DNA from: Prauserella_A oleivorans
GTDB lineage: Bacteria; Actinomycetota; Actinomycetes; Mycobacteriales; Pseudonocardiaceae
Reading direction: 5' to 3'
DNA length: 64,000 nt
Assembly (NCBI RefSeq): GCF_042685745.1
Contig: NZ_JBHUNT010000001.1
Location: forward strand, 4,340,001 to 4,404,000
Positions 9,189 to 17,072 of this stretch are shown piece by piece. Position 1 is the stretch's first letter, and the number at the start of each line of letters is the position of its first letter. The translations under genes were made by a program, and so were the position numbers. The notes beneath the pieces were generated by a model. That model made no database searches. It was not told the DNA's origin and was given only the letters and a program-made list of their open reading frames with translations.

Positions 9189-9941
9189 TCAGCCTTCGAG
9201 GACGCGCGGGCTGGACGCCACCTCGGTGCCGTCGGGCAGCGTCGAGATCGTGAAGTCGGCGAACACGTTCTCGGCGGCCTTCTGCAACTGCCGCAGGCAC
9301 TCCACGGCCAGGGCGCGGATCTCCACGTCGGCGTGCTCGGTGGCGCGCATGCCGATGAAATGCCGCCAGGCGCGGTAGTTCCCGGTGACGACGATGCGGG
9401 TCTCGGTCGCGTTGGGCAGCACCGCACGGGCGGCCTGGCGGGCCTGCTTGCGGCGCAGGGTTGCATTCGGCGCGTCGGCGAACTTGCGCTCGAGTCCCTC
9501 GAGCAGCTCGCTGTAGGCCTCCACGCTCGCCTGCGTCGCCGCGAGGAACTTCTCGTGCAGTTCCGGGTCCTCGGCGATCACGTCGGGCTCCACGAAGGCC
9601 GCGTCGCGCTCCGGCACGTACCGCTGGGACAGCTGGGAGTAGGAGAAGTGCCGGTGCCGGATCAGCTCGTGCGTGAGCGAGCGGGAGATGCCGGTGATGT
9701 AGAAGGTGACCGACCCGTGCTCGAGCACCGAGAGGTGGCCGACCTCGATGATGTGGTCGAGGTAGCCGGCGTTGGTGGCCGTCTTCGGGTTCGGCTTCTT
9801 CCACGACTGGTAGCACGCCCGCCCGGCGAACTCGGCGAGCGCCTGCCCGCCGTCGGCATCGGTGCTCCACGGCACGTCCTCGGGTGGGAAGAACTCGGTC
9901 TTCGCGATCAACCGCACCTTGGGTGACACCGTTTCGGCCAC
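9189..9941 (-). CDS. thyX: FAD-dependent thymidylate synthase
   Basis: 250 residues from GTG 9941, chosen because GGAGGG lies 7 bases upstream and because the length equals that of mycobacterial ThyX. An in-frame ATG at 10007 would add 22 residues with no family support. It makes dTMP from dUMP using methylene-THF and NADPH through FAD. The signature RHRHFSYSQLSQRY (the RHRxxSxxxxSxR motif) is present, with ITGISRSLTHELI before it and NATETRIVVTGNYRAWRHFI later. The order thyX...dapA-rnj is conserved in actinobacteria, here with an ACT protein and a kinase gene inserted between thyX and dapA. Confidence 0.96.
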   Translation of the reverse strand: MAETVSPKVRLIAKTEFFPPEDVPWSTDADGGQALAEFAGRACYQSWKKPNPKTATNAGYLDHIIEVGHLSVLEHGSVTFYITGISRSLTHELIRHRHFSYSQLSQRYVPERDAAFVEPDVIAEDPELHEKFLAATQASVEAYSELLEGLERKFADAPNATLRRKQARQAARAVLPNATETRIVVTGNYRAWRHFIGMRATEHADVEIRALAVECLRQLQKAAENVFADFTISTLPDGTEVASSPRVLEG

Positions 9942-10001
9942 GTCGACTCCCTCCGCCTGATGACTCCCGGCAGCGTATCTCCCGGTGCCGACAATCCGTG
10001 G

Positions 10002-10064
10002 TGACATCTGTTGACACCATGTTGCCGCTTGCGCGACATCAGTTATGACGTCATAGTGATGTCA
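10002..10064 (+). promoter_or_regulatory. Probable operator array (TGAYRTCA-like sites) before the ribbon-helix-helix gene
   Basis: Five related 7-8 bp sites lie in one 63-bp stretch: TGACATC at 10002, TGACACC at 10012, CGACATCA at 10034, TGACGTCA at 10046 and TGATGTCA at 10057. The last overlaps the start codon of the next gene at 10064. The spacings are 10, 22, 12 and 11 bp, roughly one or two helical turns. TATGACGTCATA (10044-10055) is a perfect palindrome, and GACATCA/TGATGTC flank it as a second inverted pair. A TTGACA at 10011 could be a -35 element. Cooperative binding by the ribbon-helix-helix product for autorepression is inferred. Confidence 0.6.
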
Positions 10065-10576
10065 TGGACTTGACGCCGTACCTGGACCGGCTCCGGGAGG
10101 ACCTCACCACCACCGCCTCCGCCGGCGACCAGGAGCTGCAACGCGCCGCCGCGATCCTGTCCGCGGCTCTGGAGCCGGCCGCCCGGCTCACGCTGATGAA
10201 CGCGCTGTCCGACCTCGCCGCCGAGGTCACCGCCCACCTGCCCGACCACGTCGTCGAGGTCCGGCTCGACGGCCGGGACGTCCGTGTGGTCGTCACCGGC
10301 GGTGCCGAGACCCCGGCGCCGGAACCCCCGCCCGCACCGGCGCCGCCACCGCCGCCGCAGGGCGAGGCCGGTGACATCAGCCGCATCACGTTGCGGCTGT
10401 TCGAGCAGATCAAGTCGCAGGCCGAGCAGGCGGCCGCGGCACAGGGCGTGTCGCTGAACACCTTCGTCTCACAGGCCGTCCAGGGCGCGCTGCGGGGAAC
10501 GCACCAGCACGGCACCGGCCCGAAGGCACGCGGCGGCTCGAGCCGGTCGTACCTGCACGGCTGGGTGGAGGGATGA
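10064..10576 (+). CDS. Ribbon-helix-helix DNA-binding protein (HicB/Arc-like C-terminus)
   Basis: 170 residues. The first 75 residues (MDLTPYLDRLREDLTTTA...) are mostly helical and resemble a HicB-like/toxin-antitoxin HicB-associated domain. A Pro-rich linker (about 84-100) follows, then a ribbon-helix-helix segment at about 104-140: SRITLRLFEQIKSQAEQAAA, then GVSLNTFVSQAVQGAL. RHH proteins bind short inverted repeats cooperatively, and such repeats lie directly upstream and over the start codon. The stop overlaps the start of the DUF4097 gene (ATGA, 10573-10576), so the pair is one operon. This protein is probably the repressor of the operon. No HicA-like toxin is adjacent, so a toxin-antitoxin role is not supported. 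Confidence 0.75.
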   Translation: MDLTPYLDRLREDLTTTASAGDQELQRAAAILSAALEPAARLTLMNALSDLAAEVTAHLPDHVVEVRLDGRDVRVVVTGGAETPAPEPPPAPAPPPPPQGEAGDISRITLRLFEQIKSQAEQAAAAQGVSLNTFVSQAVQGALRGTHQHGTGPKARGGSSRSYLHGWVEG

Positions 10577-11487
10577 CCATGACCGAGCAACCGCAGGGCA
10601 CGCCCGAGGAGCTGGTGCGCAGCCAGACCTTCGACGCCACCGGCCCGCTCGAACTGAACGTCGACATCACCGTGGGCCGGGTCGAGGTGAAGCTCGGCGA
10701 GGGGCCTGTGCTGGCCGAGATCCGGCACGACCCGGCGGCGCAGGCGCCGTGGAGCGAGGGGGTATCGAGCCTGCTCAGCTGGGTCGGCGAGCGCTTCGGC
10801 AGCCAGCTCGGCACAGACCTCACCGGCTCCCCCGCCGACGCCGTCGCGCAGTGCCGCATCGAACAGGTCGGCACCCGGCTGACGGTCGCGGGCCCGAAGC
10901 CGTTGCCGCTGCGCAATATTCCCCTCGCTGTCACCCTGCACGCGCCGGAGGGGTCTCACCTCACCGTCCGGGCGGGGTCCGCCGAGGTCGGCCTCACCGG
11001 CTCGGCGGGCCGGGTCGACGTGGCCACCGGGTCCGGTTCGGTGAGCGTCGAGACGGCCGACGGCGCCGCGACGCTGCGCACCGGCAGCGGCGGCATCAAG
11101 GCCGGCGCGCTGCGGGCCGGCCTGCAGCTGCGCTCCGGTAGCGGCGACGTGGACATCGCCGAGCTGCCCGCCTCGGGCACCGTGGCGTCGGGCAGCGGCG
11201 CGGTGCGGCTGGGCGAGGTCTCCGGATCCGTCCTGGTGCGCACGAGCAGCGGCGACGTGTCGGTCGCCGGTGCGGCGGCCGGCTCGCTGGAGGCGATCAC
11301 CGGTTCCGGCAACGTGCGCATCGGCATCCGGCACGGCGTGGCGGCCGAGATCGAGTTGTCGTCGGGCTCGGGCCGGGTATCCAGCGAGCTCGACGTGGCC
11401 GAGACACCACCGGACCGTGAGGTGCCCCTGTCGGTGCGAGCGCGCACCGGCTCCGGCGACGCCGTCGTCACCCGGGCTGCCGGCTGA
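10573..11487 (+). CDS. DUF4097-family beta-repeat protein
   Basis: 304 residues from ATG 10573, which overlaps the preceding stop; ATG 10579 is an alternative. From about residue 110 onward the sequence is a run of short beta-strand repeats with alternating SG/GS turns (GSGSVSVETADG, GSGGIKAG, SGSGDVDIAEL and so on). This is the right-handed beta-solenoid-like pattern of DUF4097/putative adhesin proteins. There is no signal peptide or membrane span, so it is probably cytosolic. Actinobacterial DUF4097 genes often sit downstream of a small DNA-binding protein, as here. The function is not known. The 3' end enters a short imperfect tandem repeat. Confidence 0.75.
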   Translation: MTMTEQPQGTPEELVRSQTFDATGPLELNVDITVGRVEVKLGEGPVLAEIRHDPAAQAPWSEGVSSLLSWVGERFGSQLGTDLTGSPADAVAQCRIEQVGTRLTVAGPKPLPLRNIPLAVTLHAPEGSHLTVRAGSAEVGLTGSAGRVDVATGSGSVSVETADGAATLRTGSGGIKAGALRAGLQLRSGSGDVDIAELPASGTVASGSGAVRLGEVSGSVLVRTSSGDVSVAGAAAGSLEAITGSGNVRIGIRHGVAAEIELSSGSGRVSSELDVAETPPDREVPLSVRARTGSGDAVVTRAAG

Positions 11488-11551
11488 CCGCGCGTCACCC
11501 AGGCGGTCGGCTGACCGCGCACGTCACCCCGGCTGCCGGGCTGACCGCGCG
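11467..11551. repeat. Imperfect tandem repeat (three units of 27-29 bp) across two convergent gene ends
   Basis: Three consecutive units begin GTCACCC and end in GGCTGACCGCGC or a close variant: 11467-11493, 11494-11522 and 11523-11551. The DUF4097 stop lies inside unit 1 and the stop of the convergent glycosylase gene at the start of unit 2. The repeat therefore supplies both proteins' last residues and all of the spacer between them. Local duplication is the simplest origin. Confidence 0.7.
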
Positions 11552-12748
11552 GCGCAGTGCCTCGGCGAGGTCGCCCCGCTCGCCCACCGCGACCCCGTCG
11601 AGGCCCAGCCACGCCGCCATCTCCGCCAGCTCGGCGGCCAGTTCGGCGGCGACCCGGCCGTGGTCGGCACCCGGTTCGGCGAAAGCACCCGGCACGCGCA
11701 GCACTCCGGCTGCGCGGTCGGCCTTGAGATCGACGCGGGCCACGAGGTCGCCGTCGAGCAGAAACGGGAACACGTAGTAGCCGTGCACCCGCTGCGGCTC
11801 CGGCACGTAGATCTCGATGCGGTAGCGGAAGCCGAACAGCCGCTCGGTGCGCGCGCGTTCCCAGATCAGCGGGTCGAACGGGCACAGCAGCGCCCGGCAG
11901 GCAACCGCGCGCGGCGCCGTGGCGGAGGTGTGCCGGTAGGCCTGTTGCCGCCAGCCGCGCACCCGCACCGGCTCGAGCGTGCCCGCCTCGACGAGCTCCT
12001 CGACCGCCCTGCGGTTCTCCGCGGGGCCGAGCCGGTAGTAGTCACGCAGGTCCGCCTCGGTCGCGATGCCCAGGGCCTCGGAGGAGCGCGCGACCAGTTC
12101 CCGGGCACCCTCGGCGGCGTCCACCCGGCGGGCGAGCACGTCCGGTGGCACGACCCGCTCGGTGAGGTCGTAGAGGCGCTCGAAGCCGCGGCGGGTGCCC
12201 GTCGTGAGCTGCCCCATGCCGAACAGCCACTCGCAGATCTTCTTGACCTCGGAGCGTTCCCACCACGCCCCGGGCGTGCGCCGGGAGCCGCCCGCGAGCT
12301 CCTTCTCGATGGTGCCCGCGCCGACCGGACCGAGCTCCTTCACCACGGCGAGCACGTCGTCGACCAGCGACGGCGAGGCCTCGGCGAGGCGACCGTAGCC
12401 CCGCCACCAGCCCGGCCGTTTCGCACCCGACTGCAGCAGCGGCCAGTCCTCCACCGGGACCAGGCTCGCCTCGTGGGCCCAGTACTCCAGCAACAGCCGG
12501 GGCCGTCGTGCGCTGTGCGACCACGCGGCCTCGTCGATGAGCGCGGGATCGTAGGCACCGAGGCGGGAGAACAGCGGCGCGTAGTGGGCCCGCACGGCGA
12601 CGTTCACCGAGTCGAGCTGGATGAGCTTGACGCGCGACAGCACCCGCTTCAGGTGCCGCCGGGTGGGCGGCCCCGAGGGGCGCGGATCGGCGAAGCCCTG
12701 GGCCGCGAGCGCGGTGCGCCGCGCCACCTCGGGGCTGACGGTTCTCAC
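11495..12748 (-). CDS. AlkX/YcaQ-like DNA glycosylase (HTH_42 winged-helix family)
   Basis: 417 residues from GTG 12748. It belongs to the family once called winged-helix DNA-binding domain-containing or DUF1006 and now known to include the interstrand-crosslink glycosylases AlkZ and YcaQ/AlkX. The catalytic Q-x-D motif is visible in LIQLDSVNVAVRAHYAPL, and the family segments LLEYWAHEASLVP, LRDYYRL and CPFDPLIWERARTERLFGF...YYVFPFLLDGDLVARVDLK are all present. QLD, rather than a QxQ motif, places it with the YcaQ/AlkX branch, which unhooks N-alkyl lesions and crosslinks in E. coli. AlkZ-type relatives act as self-resistance enzymes in some natural-product clusters. This one is 5 kb from the cluster and not co-directional with its operons, so housekeeping repair is as likely. 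Its last residues are encoded by the tandem repeat at 11467-11551. Confidence 0.8.
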   Translation of the reverse strand: MRTVSPEVARRTALAAQGFADPRPSGPPTRRHLKRVLSRVKLIQLDSVNVAVRAHYAPLFSRLGAYDPALIDEAAWSHSARRPRLLLEYWAHEASLVPVEDWPLLQSGAKRPGWWRGYGRLAEASPSLVDDVLAVVKELGPVGAGTIEKELAGGSRRTPGAWWERSEVKKICEWLFGMGQLTTGTRRGFERLYDLTERVVPPDVLARRVDAAEGARELVARSSEALGIATEADLRDYYRLGPAENRRAVEELVEAGTLEPVRVRGWRQQAYRHTSATAPRAVACRALLCPFDPLIWERARTERLFGFRYRIEIYVPEPQRVHGYYVFPFLLDGDLVARVDLKADRAAGVLRVPGAFAEPGADHGRVAAELAAELAEMAAWLGLDGVAVGERGDLAEALRRAVSPAAGVTCAVSRPPG

Positions 12749-12832
12749 GGTGAGCCATGCTGCCAGCAGGCACCGACATTGTCCGCGCGCCACCGGGTCA
12801 TCCCGCCCGGCGCGCACCGCTATGTTCGGCCC

Positions 12833-13393
12833 ATGAGCACCGCCGGAGTCCGCGTCGCCACCGCAGACGACGTCGCCGACATCGCACGCATCCAGGTCGT
12901 CACCTGGCGCACGGCCTACGCCGATGTGCTCGGCCGGGCCGCCGTCGACGCGCTCGACGAGGCGGCGCTGGCCCGGGAGTGGACCGATGCGGTGGCGCAC
13001 CCGGGATCGACCGTGTATCTGGCCGAGGAGGGCCGGTTCGCGGTCGGCTTCTGCGTCGCGGGACCGGCGCCCGCGGGTGAGGTCGCCACGGCCGACGGCG
13101 CTGTGCCGCCCGACGCGGCGACGACCGGCCTGGTCGCCACCGTCCTCGTCGAGCCGCGCTGGGGCAGACGCGGCCACGGCGGTCGGCTGCTCGCCACCGC
13201 CGCCGCCGGCCTGCGGGACCGAGGCTGCGTGCGCGGTGTCACGTGGGTCGCGGAGTCCGATTCGGCCTCACTCGCCTTCTTCCGCCGCGTAGGCTGGGAT
13301 CCGGACGGCACGGTACGCACGCTGGACACGGGCGAACGGACCGTGCGCGAGGTCCGCCTCACCGGCGGACTTGATCTCCGGCTCGAGACCTGA
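12833..13393 (+). CDS. GNAT-family N-acetyltransferase
   Basis: 186 residues from ATG 12833. The GNAT fold is indicated by an N-terminal VRVATADDVADIARIQVVTWRTAY, strand 4 with ATVLVEPRWGRRGHGGRLL (the acetyl-CoA pyrophosphate loop, Q/RxxGxG/A form RRGHGG), and SDSASLAFFRRVGW near the C-terminus. The W-R-x-A-Y pattern at the start is common in small actinobacterial acetyltransferases. It would transfer an acyl group from acyl-CoA to an amine or protein; the substrate cannot be inferred. It is transcribed divergently from the glycosylase gene, with 84 bp between starts. Confidence 0.85.
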   Translation: MSTAGVRVATADDVADIARIQVVTWRTAYADVLGRAAVDALDEAALAREWTDAVAHPGSTVYLAEEGRFAVGFCVAGPAPAGEVATADGAVPPDAATTGLVATVLVEPRWGRRGHGGRLLATAAAGLRDRGCVRGVTWVAESDSASLAFFRRVGWDPDGTVRTLDTGERTVREVRLTGGLDLRLET

Positions 13394-13535
13394 CCCCGAC
13401 CCCGCTCGACGCCCGCACCCTCCATTGACGCGACCCATACGTGATCGATGGCATACTCCGGCCCGCCCCTGGCATTCCGTGCCCGTCCGAAGCCCGCCCC
13501 CACCCCGCGCTGTCGACGAATCCAGGAGGATCTTG

Positions 13536-14057
13536 GTGCTCACCTGGCTGTGCATCACGTTCGGTGTCGCGTTCGGCTCCGCCGTGATCCCGGTCATCAG
13601 CATCGAGGTCTTCGTCATCGGCCTCATGACGAGCGGCAACAGCATTCCGTGGCTCGCGGTCGGCGCGGTGGTCGCCACCGGCCAGATCCTGGGCAAGCTG
13701 CTCTACTACCTCGCCGCCCGTGGCTCCATCCGGCTGCCCGAGTTCCTGCACTGCCGGCTGCACCGCGAACGCCCGCCCTCGCCGCGCCGGCACCGGTGGC
13801 GGCTGCGGACGAAGAAGCTGCGCGGCTGGCTCGACACGCTGCGTGAGCGCTGCCACCGGCACCCGCACTGGATGGCCAGCACCTACGGGGTCAGCTCGGT
13901 GGTGGGCCTGCCGCCGTTCATGGCGACGACCGTCCTCGCCGGGCTGGTGCGGATGAGGATGTCGACGTTCGTCACCGCCGGGCTGCTCGGCCGGTTCGTG
14001 CGGTTCAGCGCGCTGGCCGCCTCGCCCGCGATGTTCGCCGGCGCCTTCGGTCTCTGA
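13536..14057 (+). CDS. Small integral membrane protein, VTT/DedA-like
   Basis: 173 residues from GTG 13536, preceded by AGGAGGA five bases upstream. Hydrophobic segments occur at about 2-30, 38-58 and 120-145. There is a basic, His/Arg-rich cytosolic stretch at about 70-110 (HRERPPSPRRHRWR...) and a late amphipathic segment. The pattern FGSAVIPVISIEVFVIGL, GQILGKLLYYLAAR and GLPPFMATTVLAG resembles the VTT/SNARE-associated (DedA) fold in outline, including a G-x-P-P-F turn. The family assignment is tentative. It stands alone between the acetyltransferase and the convergent ABC exporter. Confidence 0.6.
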   Translation: MLTWLCITFGVAFGSAVIPVISIEVFVIGLMTSGNSIPWLAVGAVVATGQILGKLLYYLAARGSIRLPEFLHCRLHRERPPSPRRHRWRLRTKKLRGWLDTLRERCHRHPHWMASTYGVSSVVGLPPFMATTVLAGLVRMRMSTFVTAGLLGRFVRFSALAASPAMFAGAFGL

Positions 14058-14066
14058 ATCGCTCCC

Positions 14067-14822
14067 TCAGACCCGCTTCTCCCAGCGGAACAGCCGCTTC
14101 GCCGCGAAGCCCGCGAGCAGCGTCCACGCGACCAGCACACCGAGTGCGGGCAGCGCGTCGGCGAACTGCGCGGCGAACCCGCTCGTGCCGTCGTAGGACA
14201 GCCGCGCGATGTCGAGCAGCGCCCCACCCGGAAGCACCAGCGGCACGACCTCCGGGCCGCCCGCACCGTGTGTCCCGGCCCAGATGGTGGTGCCCAGCAG
14301 AAACAGGAAGAACGGCATCGCGGCCATGTCGGCCTGCTGGGTGGTCGAGACGAGCCCCGTGGTCGCGATGGCGGCCACCGCGCACATCGCCACCGTCAGC
14401 ACGATCCCGAGCAGCAGCAACGGCAGGTTCTGCGGTGCCGCGGGCCCGAAGATCCAGACGATCACGACCGTCAGCAGGCTCTGTGCGACCCCGAGCAGCA
14501 ACGGCGGCGAGCTGAGGCCGGCCAGGATCGTGGCGTCGGCGCATTCGCTGGTCCGCAGCCGCTTGAGGTAGAGGTCCTCGCGACGCGCGGTCAGCGTCAA
14601 CGTGGTGGTGATGTAGACCGTCATGCCGCACATCAGCGCGAGCTGCATCGCCACCGGCAGCGCCCACCCGAGCGCGCCCAGGTTGTCGGCGCCGAACAGC
14701 ACGAGGAACACGGCCATGCCGATCGGGAACAGCGTCGCCGTGCCGGCGACCGTCGCGTTGCGCCCGACCAGCTTCACCTCGGTCAGCAGCAACGCGGTCA
14801 ACTGACGACGGACCAGGCTCAT
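14067..14822 (-). CDS. ABC-2-type transporter permease
   Basis: 251 residues from ATG 14822 with six hydrophobic segments (about 25-45, 55-75, 105-130, 138-160, 168-185 and 225-245). This is the layout of a DrrB-like ABC-2 permease. The start overlaps the stop of the ATP-binding gene (ATGA, 14819-14822), so the two subunits are translationally coupled. A longer ORF extends upstream inside the ATPase gene but is out of family. It is likely to form an exporter with the adjacent ATPase, and its divergent sensor/regulator pair suggests inducible control of drug or lipid export. Confidence 0.87.
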   Translation of the reverse strand: MSLVRRQLTALLLTEVKLVGRNATVAGTATLFPIGMAVFLVLFGADNLGALGWALPVAMQLALMCGMTVYITTTLTLTARREDLYLKRLRTSECADATILAGLSSPPLLLGVAQSLLTVVIVWIFGPAAPQNLPLLLLGIVLTVAMCAVAAIATTGLVSTTQQADMAAMPFFLFLLGTTIWAGTHGAGGPEVVPLVLPGGALLDIARLSYDGTSGFAAQFADALPALGVLVAWTLLAGFAAKRLFRWEKRV

Positions 14823-15769
14823 CGGGCTTCTCCTACGACGTCGGTGGTGGTGGTCCGGGTGCGGTCGCGGTCGACCACGCCGTGGAAGACGTCGTCGAGC
14901 GAGGCGTGCTGGGCGCGGAACCGGCGCAGCGGGACCTGGTGGGCGCTGCGCCACTGCACGACGGCGGTGAGGTCGCGCTCCAGGTCGGAGGTCGACAGCT
15001 CCACCCGGCCCTCGGCCAGCTGGGCGGGGTCCAGGTCTCCGGCGAACTCCGGCAGCGTGCCGGCCGGGGTCTCCGCGGGCAGGTCGAACGAGATGCGTGC
15101 CCGCTCGGCGGCGAGCACGTCGACGAGACTGCCGGCCACGGCGATTCGGCCCTCGTGCATGATGGCCAGCCGGTGGGCGAGGCTCTCGGCCTCGTCGAGG
15201 TAGTGCGTGGTCAGCACCATCGTGACGCCCTCGGCCAGCAGGTCCCGGATCACCTGCCAGGCGGTGACGCGTGACTCGGGGTCGAGCCCCGTCGTGGGCT
15301 CGTCGAGGAACAGCAACTCGGGCTTGCCGAGCATGGCCAGCAGCAGGTCGAGGCGCCGCCGCTCACCGCCGGAGAGCTGCTTCACCCGGACGTCGCGGCG
15401 GTGGGCGAGGTCGAGCCGTTCCATGGCGTACTCGGCATCGGAGCGTCTGCTGCCGAGGTCCTGCCACAGCCGGACGGTCTCGGCGATCGTCAGATCTCCC
15501 GCGAACCCGCTCTCCTGCAACATGATGCCGACCCGGCCGCGCAGGCGCGTCCGCTCCTCGTGCGGGTCCATCCCGAGCACCCGGACGGTGCCCGCCGAGG
15601 GTGCGCGCATCCCTTCCAGGGTTTCCAGCGTCGTGGTCTTGCCCGCGCCGTTCGTGCCGAGCAACGCGAACAACTCGCCTTGCCGCACCTCGAGGTCGAT
15701 CCCCCGGACCGCCTCGAACGAACCGTAGGAACACCGCAACCCGGCTGCTTCGATCACTGGTGTGAACAC
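14819..15769 (-). CDS. ABC transporter ATP-binding protein (DrrA-like)
   Basis: 316 residues from GTG 15769 (VFTPVIEAAGLRCSYGSF). Walker A is GTNGAGKTT, the Q-loop is MLQES, the signature is QLSGGERRRLDL, Walker B is LLFLDEPTTGLDP, and the switch histidine is in LTTHYLDEAE. The C-terminal extension of about 90 residues is typical of DrrA/CcmA-type exporters and ends in a segment like LDDVFHGVV. GTG 15757 is an alternative start; upstream residues in the longer ORF are not conserved in the family. It is coupled to the permease gene and divergent from the histidine kinase, with about 120 bp between. Confidence 0.92.
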   Translation of the reverse strand: MFTPVIEAAGLRCSYGSFEAVRGIDLEVRQGELFALLGTNGAGKTTTLETLEGMRAPSAGTVRVLGMDPHEERTRLRGRVGIMLQESGFAGDLTIAETVRLWQDLGSRRSDAEYAMERLDLAHRRDVRVKQLSGGERRRLDLLLAMLGKPELLFLDEPTTGLDPESRVTAWQVIRDLLAEGVTMVLTTHYLDEAESLAHRLAIMHEGRIAVAGSLVDVLAAERARISFDLPAETPAGTLPEFAGDLDPAQLAEGRVELSTSDLERDLTAVVQWRSAHQVPLRRFRAQHASLDDVFHGVVDRDRTRTTTTDVVGEAR

Positions 15770-15890
15770 GCCTCGACCGTAGGAAGCGGGCCGGTGACCG
15801 CACCAGAGCCGCCGATCACCGGTTCCGCGGAGATCCACACGGCCGGGGCATGACAGATGTCATCCGGGCAGCGGCGTGCATCCTTGATCC

Positions 15891-17072
15891 ATGCGTGAGT
15901 TCCCGCCGGACTCGCGGCGCATGCGCAGGCTGCGCCGCTACATCTGGGGATCCCTGGCCGTCAGTGGCCTGGTCCTCGTGCCGCTGCTCGGGCCCGACCT
16001 GTTCAGCGACCGCTTCGGCACCGGAAACCAGGTGCTGCTGACGGCGATCATCGCCTGCGCGATCGTGCAACGCACCCGGTTCATCGGCTACGCCGCCCAG
16101 GCGGTGGACTTCGAGCGGCGCAGACCCGTCGAGCAGATCCTGACGACCGTGGTCGCCGTGATCGCCTGGGCCCACGCGGCCCGCTACACGCCGCTCGCGG
16201 GCGCGTGGGCGCTGCTGCCCGCGCTCGTGGGCGGTGCGAGTGTGGCCAGCGCGCCGCCGGTGTACCGGTCGCGGCTCGCGGGCGGCCTGCTCCTGGCGAC
16301 CGTCGTCACCGGCGCACTCGCCCTGTCGTGGCGGCACGCTCCCGGGACGTCGGTGCCGGTCGCCCTGGCGGTGGCGGCCGCCGTCGTCGTCGCCGTCGTC
16401 GGGGTCGACCTGGTCACCATCCGGTTCTGGGATCTCGTGCTGGAGCTCGACCAGGCGCGCAGCCTCGCGGGCGAACTCGCGACCGCTCGGGAACGGCTGC
16501 GCTTCGCCGCGGATCTGCACGACATCCAAGGGCATTCGCTGCAGGCGATCGTCCTCAAAGGCCAGCTCGCGGAACGCCTGGTGGGCACCGACGACGACGC
16601 CGCGCGCCGGCACGCGGCCGAGCTCACCGAGCTCGCCCGGTCGGCGCTTGCCGACACACGCAAGCTCGCGCACGGCTATCGTGAGGTCGGCCTGCTGACC
16701 GAGATCGACAACGCCGTCGGCCTCCTGCGGGCCGCGGGCATCGACGTGCGGGTGGACGGTGACCCGGCCGCCATCGCGCCGCCGCTGCAGCAGCCGTTCG
16801 GTGCGCTCGTCCGGGAGGGCACCACGAACGTGCTGCGGCACAGCAGGGCGCTGCGCTGCGAACTGGCCGTGACCGTGGCGGACGGGCACGTGTGCGTCCG
16901 GCTCGGCAACGACGGCGTCGAGCACCGCGAACCCGCCGGTGACGGCAACGGTATCCGCGGGCTGCGCGAGCGCTTCGCCGCCATCGGTGGCGAGGTCACC
17001 GCGCAGCGCAGGACACCGGACTGGTTCGAGCTGACCGGCAAGGCGAAGGAACTGGGGAGTGGGCCGCGATGA
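15891..17072 (+). CDS. Two-component sensor histidine kinase, NarL-type (DesK-like)
   Basis: 393 residues. Five to six membrane helices fill about residues 17-178, with very short loops and no periplasmic sensor domain, as in DesK-like kinases that sense the membrane. The HisKA_3 dimerisation/phosphoacceptor segment is FAADLHDIQGHSLQAI, with His210 as phosphoacceptor. The HATPase domain shows REGTTNVLRHS (N-box) and GNGIRGLRERF (G-box). The stop overlaps the response-regulator start (ATGA, 17069-17072). Divergence from the ABC exporter suggests that the pair controls that exporter. Confidence 0.92.
   Translation: MREFPPDSRRMRRLRRYIWGSLAVSGLVLVPLLGPDLFSDRFGTGNQVLLTAIIACAIVQRTRFIGYAAQAVDFERRRPVEQILTTVVAVIAWAHAARYTPLAGAWALLPALVGGASVASAPPVYRSRLAGGLLLATVVTGALALSWRHAPGTSVPVALAVAAAVVVAVVGVDLVTIRFWDLVLELDQARSLAGELATARERLRFAADLHDIQGHSLQAIVLKGQLAERLVGTDDDAARRHAAELTELARSALADTRKLAHGYREVGLLTEIDNAVGLLRAAGIDVRVDGDPAAIAPPLQQPFGALVREGTTNVLRHSRALRCELAVTVADGHVCVRLGNDGVEHREPAGDGNGIRGLRERFAAIGGEVTAQRRTPDWFELTGKAKELGSGPR

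Noticed and set aside
10064..11487. A HicAB toxin-antitoxin system
   Set aside because: The RHH protein resembles HicB in part, but no small HicA-like dsRBD toxin is adjacent; the partner is a 304-aa DUF4097 protein.
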